From NCBI RefSeq assembly GCF_022179325.1, contig NZ_BPQQ01000060.1, positions 44,809 to 108,808 of the forward strand: a DNA stretch of 64,000 nt, written 5' to 3'. The notes under the pieces were generated by a model. That model saw only the letters and a list, made by a program, of their open reading frames with translations, did no database searches and had not been told where the DNA came from. This stretch comes from Methylobacterium isbiliense (lineage in GTDB: Bacteria; Pseudomonadota; Alphaproteobacteria; Rhizobiales; Beijerinckiaceae). Position numbers and translations under genes: made by a program. Each line of letters begins with the position of its first letter. The first letter of the stretch is position 1. Below, in pieces: positions 17,346-24,533 of the stretch.

Positions 17346-18205
17346 CAGACCGGCCTCACCCGCCGCGCGCCGAGCAGCCCCTCGGGCCGCACGAGGAGCA
17401 CCAGCATCAGCAGGCCGACCGCGATCGTCTGCTGGTACTCGCCCCCGAACCAGTAGGTGGCGAAGGCCGAGAGCAGGCCCAGGCCCGCCCCGCCCAGCAG
17501 CGCGCCGAGGTTGCTGCCGAGCCCGCCCACCGCGAGCGCGATGAAGCCGTTGAGGGTCAGCGTCAGGCCGAGCGCGAAGAACGCGAAGGTGAGCTGCCCG
17601 GCCGCGAAGCCCGCGAGCCCCCCGAGCGCCCCCGCGAGCAGGTAGGAGGCGAGACGCACCCGGTCGGTCGGGATGCCGCGGGCGCGCGCCGCGAAGGCGT
17701 CCTCGGAGGTGGCCTGGAACAGCTTGCCCCACAGGGTCAGGCGGTAGAAGGCTTCGAGCCCGGCCGTCATCACCAGCACGGTGAGGATCGGCAGCCAGTA
17801 CTTCTGGTCGAGCAGGCCCGAGGAGAAATCCTGCGGGATCAGCCGGGGGAAAGGCTTCGGCTCGGTGCCCCACCACAGGCCGACCGCCTGCTGCAGCATG
17901 GTGGCGAGCGCCAGCGTGGAGAGCAGCCACAGGTGCTCGTCGGACCGCGCCAGCACCCGGCGCACGCCGACGATCTCGGTGAACCCGCCGAACAGCGCCC
18001 CCACCAGCACCGCGCCGACGAGGCCCGCCGGGACCGGCAGCCCGAGCCCGGCGATGAACCATGCGCCGAATACGCCGCCGAGCATGCAGAGGTGGCCAGT
18101 GGTGACGCTGAGCACCTTCGAGGTCGAGTACATCACGTTGTAGGCGAGCGCCGTCGCCGCGTAGACGGCGCCGATGGCGAGCCCCGAGACGATCACGGCG
18201 AGCAT
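17345..18205 (-). CDS. livH: branched-chain-type ABC transporter permease LivH
   Basis: 286 residues; the ATG at 18205 is preceded by GGGAGAC. The start MLAVIVSGLAIGAVYAATAL and the loop NLGALLGGAGLGLLSA are typical of LivH permeases. The EAA-like segment LFQATSEDAFAARARGIPTDRVR is clear. With LivM it forms the membrane channel of the importer, which receives substrate from the periplasmic protein encoded 79 nt upstream. Confidence 0.9.
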   Translation of the reverse strand: MLAVIVSGLAIGAVYAATALAYNVMYSTSKVLSVTTGHLCMLGGVFGAWFIAGLGLPVPAGLVGAVLVGALFGGFTEIVGVRRVLARSDEHLWLLSTLALATMLQQAVGLWWGTEPKPFPRLIPQDFSSGLLDQKYWLPILTVLVMTAGLEAFYRLTLWGKLFQATSEDAFAARARGIPTDRVRLASYLLAGALGGLAGFAAGQLTFAFFALGLTLTLNGFIALAVGGLGSNLGALLGGAGLGLLSAFATYWFGGEYQQTIAVGLLMLVLLVRPEGLLGARRVRPV

Positions 18206-18284
18206 GGGGCGTCTCCCTGCGAAGCGCGGCGGCCCCCTCCCCGGCCCGGGGCAAAGGCCCGGCTCGGGGCAAAGACCTGTCGGT

Positions 18285-19466
18285 TCACCGCGGCGCCGCG
18301 TCGTAGCAGCCGTCGCGGAAGGTGTTGGCGATGTTGGCCACGATGTTCCGGTCGGGGAAGCCGTTGTGGTTCTCCGGGCTCCACGTGTAGGTGGCGTAGA
18401 CCCCCGGAAAGTCCTTCGTGCCCTCCAGCACCGTCTTGACCTTCTGCGGATCGGTGGACCCGGCGGACTTCACCGCGTGCTCGATGATCTTGACGGTGTC
18501 GTAGCCGAGCGCGACCCACCAGAAGGTGAAGTCGATCCTGCCGCCGAGGGCGGGCTTGACGGTGTCGATGAGGGCCTGGGTGCGCGGCGGCAGCTTGCCG
18601 TCGACGTAGGTGGTGCTCTGGTAGCCGGCCGCGAAGGCGTTCTGCCAGTATTCGGGCTTGTTGAGCAGGCCCTTGATCGGCAGGGCCATCACCGCGGGGT
18701 GGCCCACCACCGGCACGTCCCAGCCCATGTCGCCGCGGGTGTTCAGGATGCGCGCCATCAGGCCGGTGGCCGCGGTCCAGGGCATCACCACGTCGGCGCC
18801 CGCGGCCCTGGCCTTGGTCATCTCGTCGGTGAGATCGGTCTTGTTGGGGTCGATCAGCACCGAGTAGACCGGCTTGACCCCCGCCTGCTCCAGGAGCGCC
18901 GCCGCCGTCTTGGCGCTCGACGTGCCGTAGCCCGAGGTGTCGCCGATCACCGCGACCTTGCGGCGCTTGAGCACGTCGAGGGCGTAGGCGTTGCCGCCGG
19001 AGATCCACTGCGTGTTGGTGTTGATGGCCCGGAAGGCGAGCGGGTACTTCTTGGCGTCGATCAGCTCGTCGATCGAGCCGATGACAATGTTGGGGATGCC
19101 GGCCCGCGCCACGATCGGCACCGTGGCGAGCGACTCGCCCGAGTTCACCGGACCGATGATGAACTGCACCTTGTCGCTGAACAGCAGTTGCTGGGCGAGG
19201 TTCACCGCCTTGGTGGGCTCGCCCGCGGTGTCGCGGGTGAGCAGTTCGAGCTTGCGGCCGTTGATGCCGCCGGCCCGGTTGATCTCGTCCACCGCGAACT
19301 GGACGCCCTGGTTCTCGGCGATCGCCGCCGAGGAGAGCGGCCCGGTGAGCGAGGAGAGCCAGCCGATCTTGATCGGGTCCTGGGGCCGATCCTGGGCCTG
19401 CGCCGCGCCGGCCCCGAGAACCAGCGCGCAGAGGCCGAGCGCGCGCATCCATGCCGGTGACCGCAT
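18285..19466 (-). CDS. periplasmic substrate-binding protein of the Liv-type importer
   Basis: 393 residues. The ATG at 19466 is chosen because GGAGGAAACG lies just upstream and the product begins with a signal peptide (MRSPAWMRALGLCALVLGAGAAQA). The type I periplasmic fold follows: IKIGWLSSLTGPLSSAAIAENQGVQFAVDEINRAGGINGRKLEL. The family binds branched or aromatic acids, amides and similar compounds. It is the first gene of the nine-gene operon and reads away from the shared divergent promoter region. Confidence 0.92.
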   Translation of the reverse strand: MRSPAWMRALGLCALVLGAGAAQAQDRPQDPIKIGWLSSLTGPLSSAAIAENQGVQFAVDEINRAGGINGRKLELLTRDTAGEPTKAVNLAQQLLFSDKVQFIIGPVNSGESLATVPIVARAGIPNIVIGSIDELIDAKKYPLAFRAINTNTQWISGGNAYALDVLKRRKVAVIGDTSGYGTSSAKTAAALLEQAGVKPVYSVLIDPNKTDLTDEMTKARAAGADVVMPWTAATGLMARILNTRGDMGWDVPVVGHPAVMALPIKGLLNKPEYWQNAFAAGYQSTTYVDGKLPPRTQALIDTVKPALGGRIDFTFWWVALGYDTVKIIEHAVKSAGSTDPQKVKTVLEGTKDFPGVYATYTWSPENHNGFPDRNIVANIANTFRDGCYDAAPR

Positions 19467-19518
19467 CTGACGTTTCCTCCGGGGGTCGGGCGTCGTGTCG
19501 GCCCGTTGCGGAAGATGG

Positions 19519-19533
19519 TTGCGTCTGGTGGAA
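19519..19533 (+). promoter_or_regulatory. candidate IclR-family operator, copy 2
   Basis: TTGCGTCTGGTGGAA, matching the consensus TTCCGTCTGRYGRAA at 13 or more positions. It lies 30 bp, centre to centre, from copy 3, so two dimers could bind on the same helix face. Confidence 0.5.
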
Positions 19534-19548
19534 GACCTGTCAAGATCG

Positions 19549-19563
19549 TTCCGTCCGAAGGAA
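19549..19563 (+). promoter_or_regulatory. candidate IclR-family operator, copy 3
   Basis: TTCCGTCCGAAGGAA. It overlaps a longer exact inverted repeat, CGTTCC-N7-GGAACG (19547-19565). It is the most symmetric copy and probably the strongest site. Confidence 0.55.
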
Positions 19564-19585
19564 CGGATTTGCCGGCTTCTTCGCG

Positions 19586-19608
19586 GATGCAGCACAGAGT
19601 GCGGCATC
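19586..19608. promoter_or_regulatory. 23-bp inverted repeat in the divergent promoter
   Basis: GATGC-A-GCAC-AGA-GTGC-G-GCATC: the arms pair at nine of ten positions around AGA. It differs in sequence from the 15-bp motif, so it may be bound by another protein or act as a transcript hairpin at the start of the atuA leader. Confidence 0.4.
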
Positions 19609-19612
19609 ATCG

Positions 19613-19627
19613 TTTCGCCAGACGGAA
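19613..19627 (-). promoter_or_regulatory. candidate IclR-family operator, copy 4
   Basis: Read on the minus strand this is TTCCGTCTGGCGAAA. It ends 33 bp before the atuA start, a position suited to blocking or activating the plus-strand operon. Confidence 0.5.
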
Positions 19628-19660
19628 TAACTGTCGGCGGCGTCGTCTCGGGGAGGAGAC

Positions 19661-21013
19661 ATGACGGGATTGCGCATCGGCTCGGGCTCGGCGTGGTGGG
19701 GTGACCGGCTGGAGCCGGCCCGCCGCAACGCCGAGGAGGGCGACCTCGACTACCTCTGCTTCGAGACGATGGCGGAGGCGACCGTCTCGGCGGCCCAGGT
19801 GCGCAAGCGCCGCGACCCGTCCTTCCCCGGCTACGACACCTACCTGGACGACCGGATGCAGCGCGTGCTGCCCGGCTGCCTGCGCCGGGGCACGAAGATC
19901 ATCTCCAACCAGGGCTGGATCAATCCGGAGGGCGCCGCCGAGCGGATGGTGCACTGGCTGCGGGCCTGCGGCGCCCCGAAGGGCACGGTGGTGGCGGCGG
20001 TGTCGGGGAGCCTGATCACCGACCGCGTGCTCGACATCGCCGGTCCGCTGATGGAGGACGGGCGGCCCGCCGCCTCGCTCGCCGGCTCGATCGTCTCGGC
20101 GGAGGCCTACATGGGCGCCGAGCCGATCGTGCGGGCGCTGCGGGAGGGGGCGGCGATCGTCGTCACCGGCCGGGTCGCCGACCCGTCGCTGTTCATGGCG
20201 CCGATGATGCACGAGTTCGGCTGGGACCCGCTCGACCACGGACGCCTCGGCCCCGGCAACGGCATCGGCCACGTGCTCGAATGCGGCGCGCAGGTCACCG
20301 GCGGCTACTTCTGCGATCCCGGCTTCAAGGACGTGCCCGAGCCCTGGGACCTCGCCTTCCCGATCGCCGAGGTGGAGAGCGACGGCAGCGCGGTCATCAC
20401 CAAGGTCGTCGGCAGCGGCGGCGCCGTGACCCTGCGCACCCTCAAGGAGCAGCTGTTCTACGAGGTGCACGACCCCGGACGCTACATCACGCCTGACGTG
20501 GTGGTGGACTTCACCACGACGCAGCTGGAGGAGGTCGGCCCGGACCGCCTCCGGGTGAGCGGCATCTCCGGCCAGCCGCGCACGCCCACCCTCAAGGTCT
20601 CGATCGCCTGCCAGGAGGGCCATATCGGCGAGGACATGTTCTTCTACGCCGGGCCGGGGGCGCTGCGGCGGGCCGAACTCGCCAAGCGGATCCTGGAGGA
20701 GCGCTTCCGCATCGTCGGGCTCGACGCGGAGGAGGTCCGCATCGACTTCGTGGGCGTCAACGCCATCCACGGCGGCCTCTCGCCGGCCGGCGCCGAGCCC
20801 TACGAGGTCGCCGTGCGGGTGGCGGCGCGCACCCGGACCCGCGAGGAGGCCCTCAAAGTCGGCCGCGAGGTCGACGGCATGGCGGTGTCGGGCGTCGGCA
20901 TGACCGGCAAGCGCGTGCCCCACCAGGACCGCACCCGCGAGATCATCGGCGTGTGGTCCTCGCTGGTGCCGCGCGAGGCGGTGACGCCGGTCATCACCTA
21001 CTACGAGGCCTGA
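19661..21013 (+). CDS. AtuA-family (acyclic terpene utilisation, DUF1446) protein
   Basis: 450 residues, the large AtuA/DUF1446 domain. Landmarks: RIGSGSAWWGDRLEPA at the start, DYLCFETMAEATVS, SNQGWINPEGAAERM, VTGRVADPSLFMAPMMHEFGW and AYMGAEPIVRAL. In Pseudomonas, AtuA belongs to the citronellol/geraniol cluster; its reaction is not established. GGGGAGGAG precedes the ATG closely. It is the first gene of the plus-strand operon. The small domain that some homologues carry at the C-terminus is encoded separately by the next gene. Confidence 0.87.
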   Translation: MTGLRIGSGSAWWGDRLEPARRNAEEGDLDYLCFETMAEATVSAAQVRKRRDPSFPGYDTYLDDRMQRVLPGCLRRGTKIISNQGWINPEGAAERMVHWLRACGAPKGTVVAAVSGSLITDRVLDIAGPLMEDGRPAASLAGSIVSAEAYMGAEPIVRALREGAAIVVTGRVADPSLFMAPMMHEFGWDPLDHGRLGPGNGIGHVLECGAQVTGGYFCDPGFKDVPEPWDLAFPIAEVESDGSAVITKVVGSGGAVTLRTLKEQLFYEVHDPGRYITPDVVVDFTTTQLEEVGPDRLRVSGISGQPRTPTLKVSIACQEGHIGEDMFFYAGPGALRRAELAKRILEERFRIVGLDAEEVRIDFVGVNAIHGGLSPAGAEPYEVAVRVAARTRTREEALKVGREVDGMAVSGVGMTGKRVPHQDRTREIIGVWSSLVPREAVTPVITYYEA

Positions 21014-21017
21014 GCCG

Positions 21018-21389
21018 ATGCGCCTGCCCCTCCAGCACGTCGCCCACGTGCGCTCCGGCGACAAGGGCAACACCTCGAACGTTACGGTGATCGCCTACGA
21101 GCCGGACCTCTACCCCTACCTCAAGGACCAGCTCACCGCGGAGGCGTTCCGGGCCTTCTACGCCGGGATGGTGACCGGACCGGTGACCCGCTACGCGGTC
21201 GATCATCTCGGCGTCCTGAACTTCGTGGCCGAAGGGGCGCTCGGCGGCGGCGTCTCGCGCTCGCTCTGCCTGGACAATTACGGCAAGGCGCTCTCGGCGG
21301 CGGTGCTCGGCTTCATGCTCGACATCCCCGACCGCCTCGCCAACCGCCTGCGCAACTACCACCCCGCGCCCGAGGAGACCCCGGCATGA
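21018..21389 (+). CDS. AtuA-type small ferredoxin-fold domain protein
   Basis: 123 residues, matching the C-terminal small domain of fused AtuA proteins (HVAHVRSGDKGNTSNVTVIAYEP; DNYGKALSAAVLGFML). It starts 4 nt after the atuA stop and overlaps the lactonase gene by ATGA, so AtuA and this protein are expected to form one complex. The SGDKGN motif is a family hallmark; its role is unknown. Confidence 0.85.
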   Translation: MRLPLQHVAHVRSGDKGNTSNVTVIAYEPDLYPYLKDQLTAEAFRAFYAGMVTGPVTRYAVDHLGVLNFVAEGALGGGVSRSLCLDNYGKALSAAVLGFMLDIPDRLANRLRNYHPAPEETPA

Positions 21390-22333
21390 GCGCCGTTCCG
21401 GAGACCCTGCGCGAGATCGCCTCGGGGCTGCTGTTTCCCGAAGGCCCGGTGGCGATGCCGGACGGCGCGGTGCTGGTGGTCGAGATCGGCCGCGGCACGC
21501 TCACCCGGATCGCGCCCGACGGCAGCAGGAGCATCGTCGCCGCACCCGGCGGCGGGCCGAACGGCGCCGCGATCGGCCCGGACGGCCGCTGCTACCTGTG
21601 CAACAACGGCGGCTTCCGCTGGACCGAGCCCGGGGATCCGAGCGGCTACCGCCCGATCGGGCAGGCGGAGGATTATTCGGGCGGGCGCATCGAGCGCGTG
21701 GATCTCGCCACCGGTGCCGTCGAGGTTCTGTACACCGAGAGCACGAACGGACCGCTGAAAGGCCCGAACGACCTCGTGTTCGACGGGCTCGGCGGGTTCT
21801 ACTTCACCGATCTCGGCAAGGTTAGGGCCCGCGAGCAGGACCGCGGCGCGGTCCACTACGCCCGCGCCGACGGGAGCCTGATCCGGGAGATCGTGTTTCC
21901 GATCCTCACCCCGAACGGCATCGGCCTCTCGCCGGACGGGCGCACCCTCTACGTCGCGGAGACCGAGACGGCGCGGCTGTGGGCCTTCGACCTCGACGGC
22001 CCGGGGGAGATCCGGCGCCAGCCCTTCCCCTCCCCGCACGGCGGACGCCTCGTGGTCGGGCTGCCGGGCTACCACCGCTTCGACTCGCTCGCCGTCCAGG
22101 CCGACGGCCGGATCTGCGTCGCGACGCTGGTGAGCGGCAGCATCACCATCGTGTCGCCGGACGGCGCGTCGGTGCGCCACGTGCCGATGCCCGAGCGCTG
22201 GCCCACCAACATCTGCTTCGGCGGGCCGGACCTCGCCACCGCCTTCATCACCCTGTCGTCCACCGGACGGCTCGCCACGATGCCGTGGGAGCGCCCCGGC
22301 CTGCCCCTCCACCACCTGAACCCGCGGGGCTAA
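21386..22333 (+). CDS. SMP-30/gluconolactonase-like protein
   Basis: 315 residues, a six-bladed beta-propeller of the SMP-30/LRE type. Metal-site landmarks: the Glu in GLLFPEGPVAM near residue 18, the Asn in GPNDLVFDGLGGFYFTD and the Asp in FDSLAVQADGRICVATL, with NGIGLSPDGRTLYVAET. These enzymes hydrolyse lactones with a divalent metal. Here it could open a lactone intermediate of the island's pathway. No signal peptide, so cytoplasmic. Confidence 0.87.
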   Translation: MSAVPETLREIASGLLFPEGPVAMPDGAVLVVEIGRGTLTRIAPDGSRSIVAAPGGGPNGAAIGPDGRCYLCNNGGFRWTEPGDPSGYRPIGQAEDYSGGRIERVDLATGAVEVLYTESTNGPLKGPNDLVFDGLGGFYFTDLGKVRAREQDRGAVHYARADGSLIREIVFPILTPNGIGLSPDGRTLYVAETETARLWAFDLDGPGEIRRQPFPSPHGGRLVVGLPGYHRFDSLAVQADGRICVATLVSGSITIVSPDGASVRHVPMPERWPTNICFGGPDLATAFITLSSTGRLATMPWERPGLPLHHLNPRG

Positions 22334-22335
22334 AG

Positions 22336-23382
22336 ATGCCGCACGCGCTCGTCGTCGGCGGCCTCGGGGTCGTCGGTCAGGGCCTCGTCCGCCACATCGC
22401 CGGCCGGCCGGGCTGGCGCGTCACCGCGCTGTCGCGGCGGGCGCCGCCCGCGCCCTCGCCCGCCCGCTTCATCCCGGTCGACCTCCTCGACCCGGCCGAC
22501 GCGGAGGTGAAGCTCGCCGACCTCTCTGACGTCAGCCACGTGTTCTTCGCCGCCTACGCCGAGCGGCCGAGCCCGGCCGAGGAGGTCGCGCCCAACCTCG
22601 CGATGCTGGAGACGGTGGTGCGCCGGATCGAGCGGACGAGTGCCAGCCTCGCACATGTCAGCCTGATGCAGGGCACCAAGGCCTACGGCACCCATCTCGG
22701 GCCGTTCAAGACCCCGGCGCGGGAGACCGACCCGCGCCACATGCCGCCGAACTTCTACTACGACCAGGAGGATTTCCTGCGCGCGGCGAGCCGCGCCGCG
22801 GGCTGGACGTGGTCGGCCCTGCGCCCGCGCACGGTCTACGGCTACGCGGCCGGCAGCCCGATGAGCATGACGGCGGTGATCGGGGTCTATGCGGCGATCT
22901 CGAAGGAGCTGGGCCTGCCGCTGCGCTTTCCCGGCACGCCGGGCGGCTACCGGGCGATCCAGCAGGCGGTCGATACCGACCTCCTCGCCGAGGCCGCCCT
23001 CTGGGCCGCCACGGAGCCGGCCTGCGCAGGCGAGATCTTCAACGTCACCAATGGCGGCCTCTTCCGCTGGGAGCACCTCTGGCCGCGCATCGCCGAGTGG
23101 TTCGGCCTCCCCTGCGGCCCGGTGCAGACCCTGCGCCTCGCCGAGGTGATGGCCGACAAGGCACCGCTCTGGGCGCGCATGACCGCGGCGCACGGCCTCA
23201 AGCCCCTCGCCTACCGCGACCTCGTGTCGTGGAGGTTCGGCGATTTCCAGTGGCACGCCGACTACGACAGCCTGGTGGAGACCACCAAGATCCGCCGCTT
23301 CGGCTTCCACGCCATCGTGGACGACGAGGAGATGATGCTGCGCCAGATGGCGGGGCTGCGCGCCGACCGGGTCATCCCGTAG
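22336..23382 (+). CDS. PRISE-like short-chain dehydrogenase (enone reductase type)
   Basis: 348 residues. Rossmann motif GGLGVVGQG (8-16); it lacks the classic YxxxK. Instead it has the PRISE pattern of plant progesterone 5-beta-reductase/iridoid synthase: GTKAYGTHLGP with Lys115, NFYYDQEDFL with Tyr141/142, LRPRTVYGY, VYAAI, LRFPGTPGGY and FNVTNGGLFRWEHLWPRIAEWFG. Such enzymes reduce 1,4-enones with NADPH. It is the last gene of the divergent operon, 2 nt after the lactonase stop. The substrate would be an alpha,beta-unsaturated carbonyl compound. Confidence 0.85.
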   Translation: MPHALVVGGLGVVGQGLVRHIAGRPGWRVTALSRRAPPAPSPARFIPVDLLDPADAEVKLADLSDVSHVFFAAYAERPSPAEEVAPNLAMLETVVRRIERTSASLAHVSLMQGTKAYGTHLGPFKTPARETDPRHMPPNFYYDQEDFLRAASRAAGWTWSALRPRTVYGYAAGSPMSMTAVIGVYAAISKELGLPLRFPGTPGGYRAIQQAVDTDLLAEAALWAATEPACAGEIFNVTNGGLFRWEHLWPRIAEWFGLPCGPVQTLRLAEVMADKAPLWARMTAAHGLKPLAYRDLVSWRFGDFQWHADYDSLVETTKIRRFGFHAIVDDEEMMLRQMAGLRADRVIP

Positions 23383-23395
23383 CGGCCGGGCACCT

Positions 23396-23411
23396 TCCCG
23401 GACGCCGGAGG
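23396..23411. terminator. weak hairpin between convergent genes
   Basis: CCGGG pairs with CCCGG around a 6-nt loop, 13 nt after the SDR stop and 43 nt before the end of the facing DUF808 gene. The stem is short and has no T-run. Confidence 0.3.
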
Positions 23412-23454
23412 CGATGGCTCGGCCGATGCGAATGGCCAATGCTTCGGCGGCCCC

Positions 23455-24447
23455 TCAGGCTGTGCGGTGCCGCAGGCGCGAGAGGCTCTGCCACGCCGGC
23501 GCCAGGACGAAGCCCGTGAGCGGGATCAGGAGGCCGCCGACGATCAGGCCGACGAGCCCCGAGGCCGCGGCCGTGACCAGCCACTCGACCAGACTCCGGC
23601 CCGCCGGAAGCAGCGCCGCGAGGCGCGCCGCCACATCGTGGATCGCGTGGGCCGGACCCGACAGGCCGTAGGTCTCCAGCCCGTGGACCAGGATGCCGCC
23701 ACCCACCCAGATCATCGCGGCCGTGCCGACGATCCCGAGCAGCTTGAGCAGTCCGGGCATGCCCTTGACGATGGCGCGTCCGACGCCGCGCCCGAGGCTC
23801 CCGAGCGGCGGGGGCGCGGTGCTGCCGGCCAGGGCCACGCCCGCATCGTCGGCCTTCACGATCAGGGCGACGGCGCCGTAGACCGCCACGGTGATGCCCA
23901 GGGCGACGACCGCCAGGACGGCCGCGCGCATCCAGAAGCTCCCCTCCGGGATGGCCGCAAGGGTGATCGCCATGATCTCCGCGGAGAGGATGAAGTCGGT
24001 CTTGATGGCACTCGCCACGCGCCGGTCCTCCACCGCCCGGGCATCCCCCGCACCGGCGCCGAGCTGGTCCTCGTGCGCGTGGGCCTGATGCGGGAAGAGG
24101 GCCTCGTAGACCTTCTCGGCGCCCTCGTAGCAGAGGTAGGCGCCGCCTAGCATCAGGAGCGGGGTGATCGCCCACGGGGCAAACGCGCTGAGCGCGAGCG
24201 CGCCCGGCAACAGGAACAGGAGCTTATTGCGCAGCGAGCCGATCGCGATCCGGCCGACGATCGGCAGCTCGCGGTCGGCGGCGAAGCCCACGACGTAGCG
24301 CGGCGTGACGGCGGCATCGTCGATGACGACACCGGCCGCCTTCGTTCCGGCCTTGGCGGCCTGTCCGGCGATGTCGTCGAGGGAGGCTGCCGCCACCTTG
24401 GCGAGGGCCGCGATGTCGTCCAGCAGGGCAATCAGTCCGATGCTCAC
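23455..24447 (-). CDS. DUF808 (YedI-like) inner-membrane protein
   Basis: 330 residues from the GTG at 24447, preceded by GAGGAGG. It begins SIGLIALLDDIAALAKVAAASLDDI, diagnostic of DUF808, followed by several membrane segments (about residues 70-110, 175-205, 225-250, 295-320) and YLCYEGAEKVYEAL. The function is unknown; homologues are widespread in proteobacteria. It stands alone, convergent with the catabolic operon. Confidence 0.88.
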   Translation of the reverse strand: MSIGLIALLDDIAALAKVAAASLDDIAGQAAKAGTKAAGVVIDDAAVTPRYVVGFAADRELPIVGRIAIGSLRNKLLFLLPGALALSAFAPWAITPLLMLGGAYLCYEGAEKVYEALFPHQAHAHEDQLGAGAGDARAVEDRRVASAIKTDFILSAEIMAITLAAIPEGSFWMRAAVLAVVALGITVAVYGAVALIVKADDAGVALAGSTAPPPLGSLGRGVGRAIVKGMPGLLKLLGIVGTAAMIWVGGGILVHGLETYGLSGPAHAIHDVAARLAALLPAGRSLVEWLVTAAASGLVGLIVGGLLIPLTGFVLAPAWQSLSRLRHRTA

Positions 24448-24533
24448 GGGTCCTCCTCGGTGCGCCGGCGTCGCTGGAGAGACGCGCGGGAGCCGGGTTT
24501 AATCCGGCGCGGCCGCGCCCGCGAGCCCCGACC

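Larger units (their letters stand above)
19467..19660. promoter_or_regulatory. divergent promoter region of the two catabolic operons
   Basis: 194 bp between the receptor gene (minus) and atuA (plus). It contains three copies of a 15-bp near-palindrome (centres 19526, 19556, 19620; the first two spaced 30 bp, three helical turns) plus a separate 23-bp inverted repeat (19586-19608). This density of symmetric sites is strong evidence for joint control of both operons. Exact -10 and -35 boxes are not clear. Confidence 0.65.
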
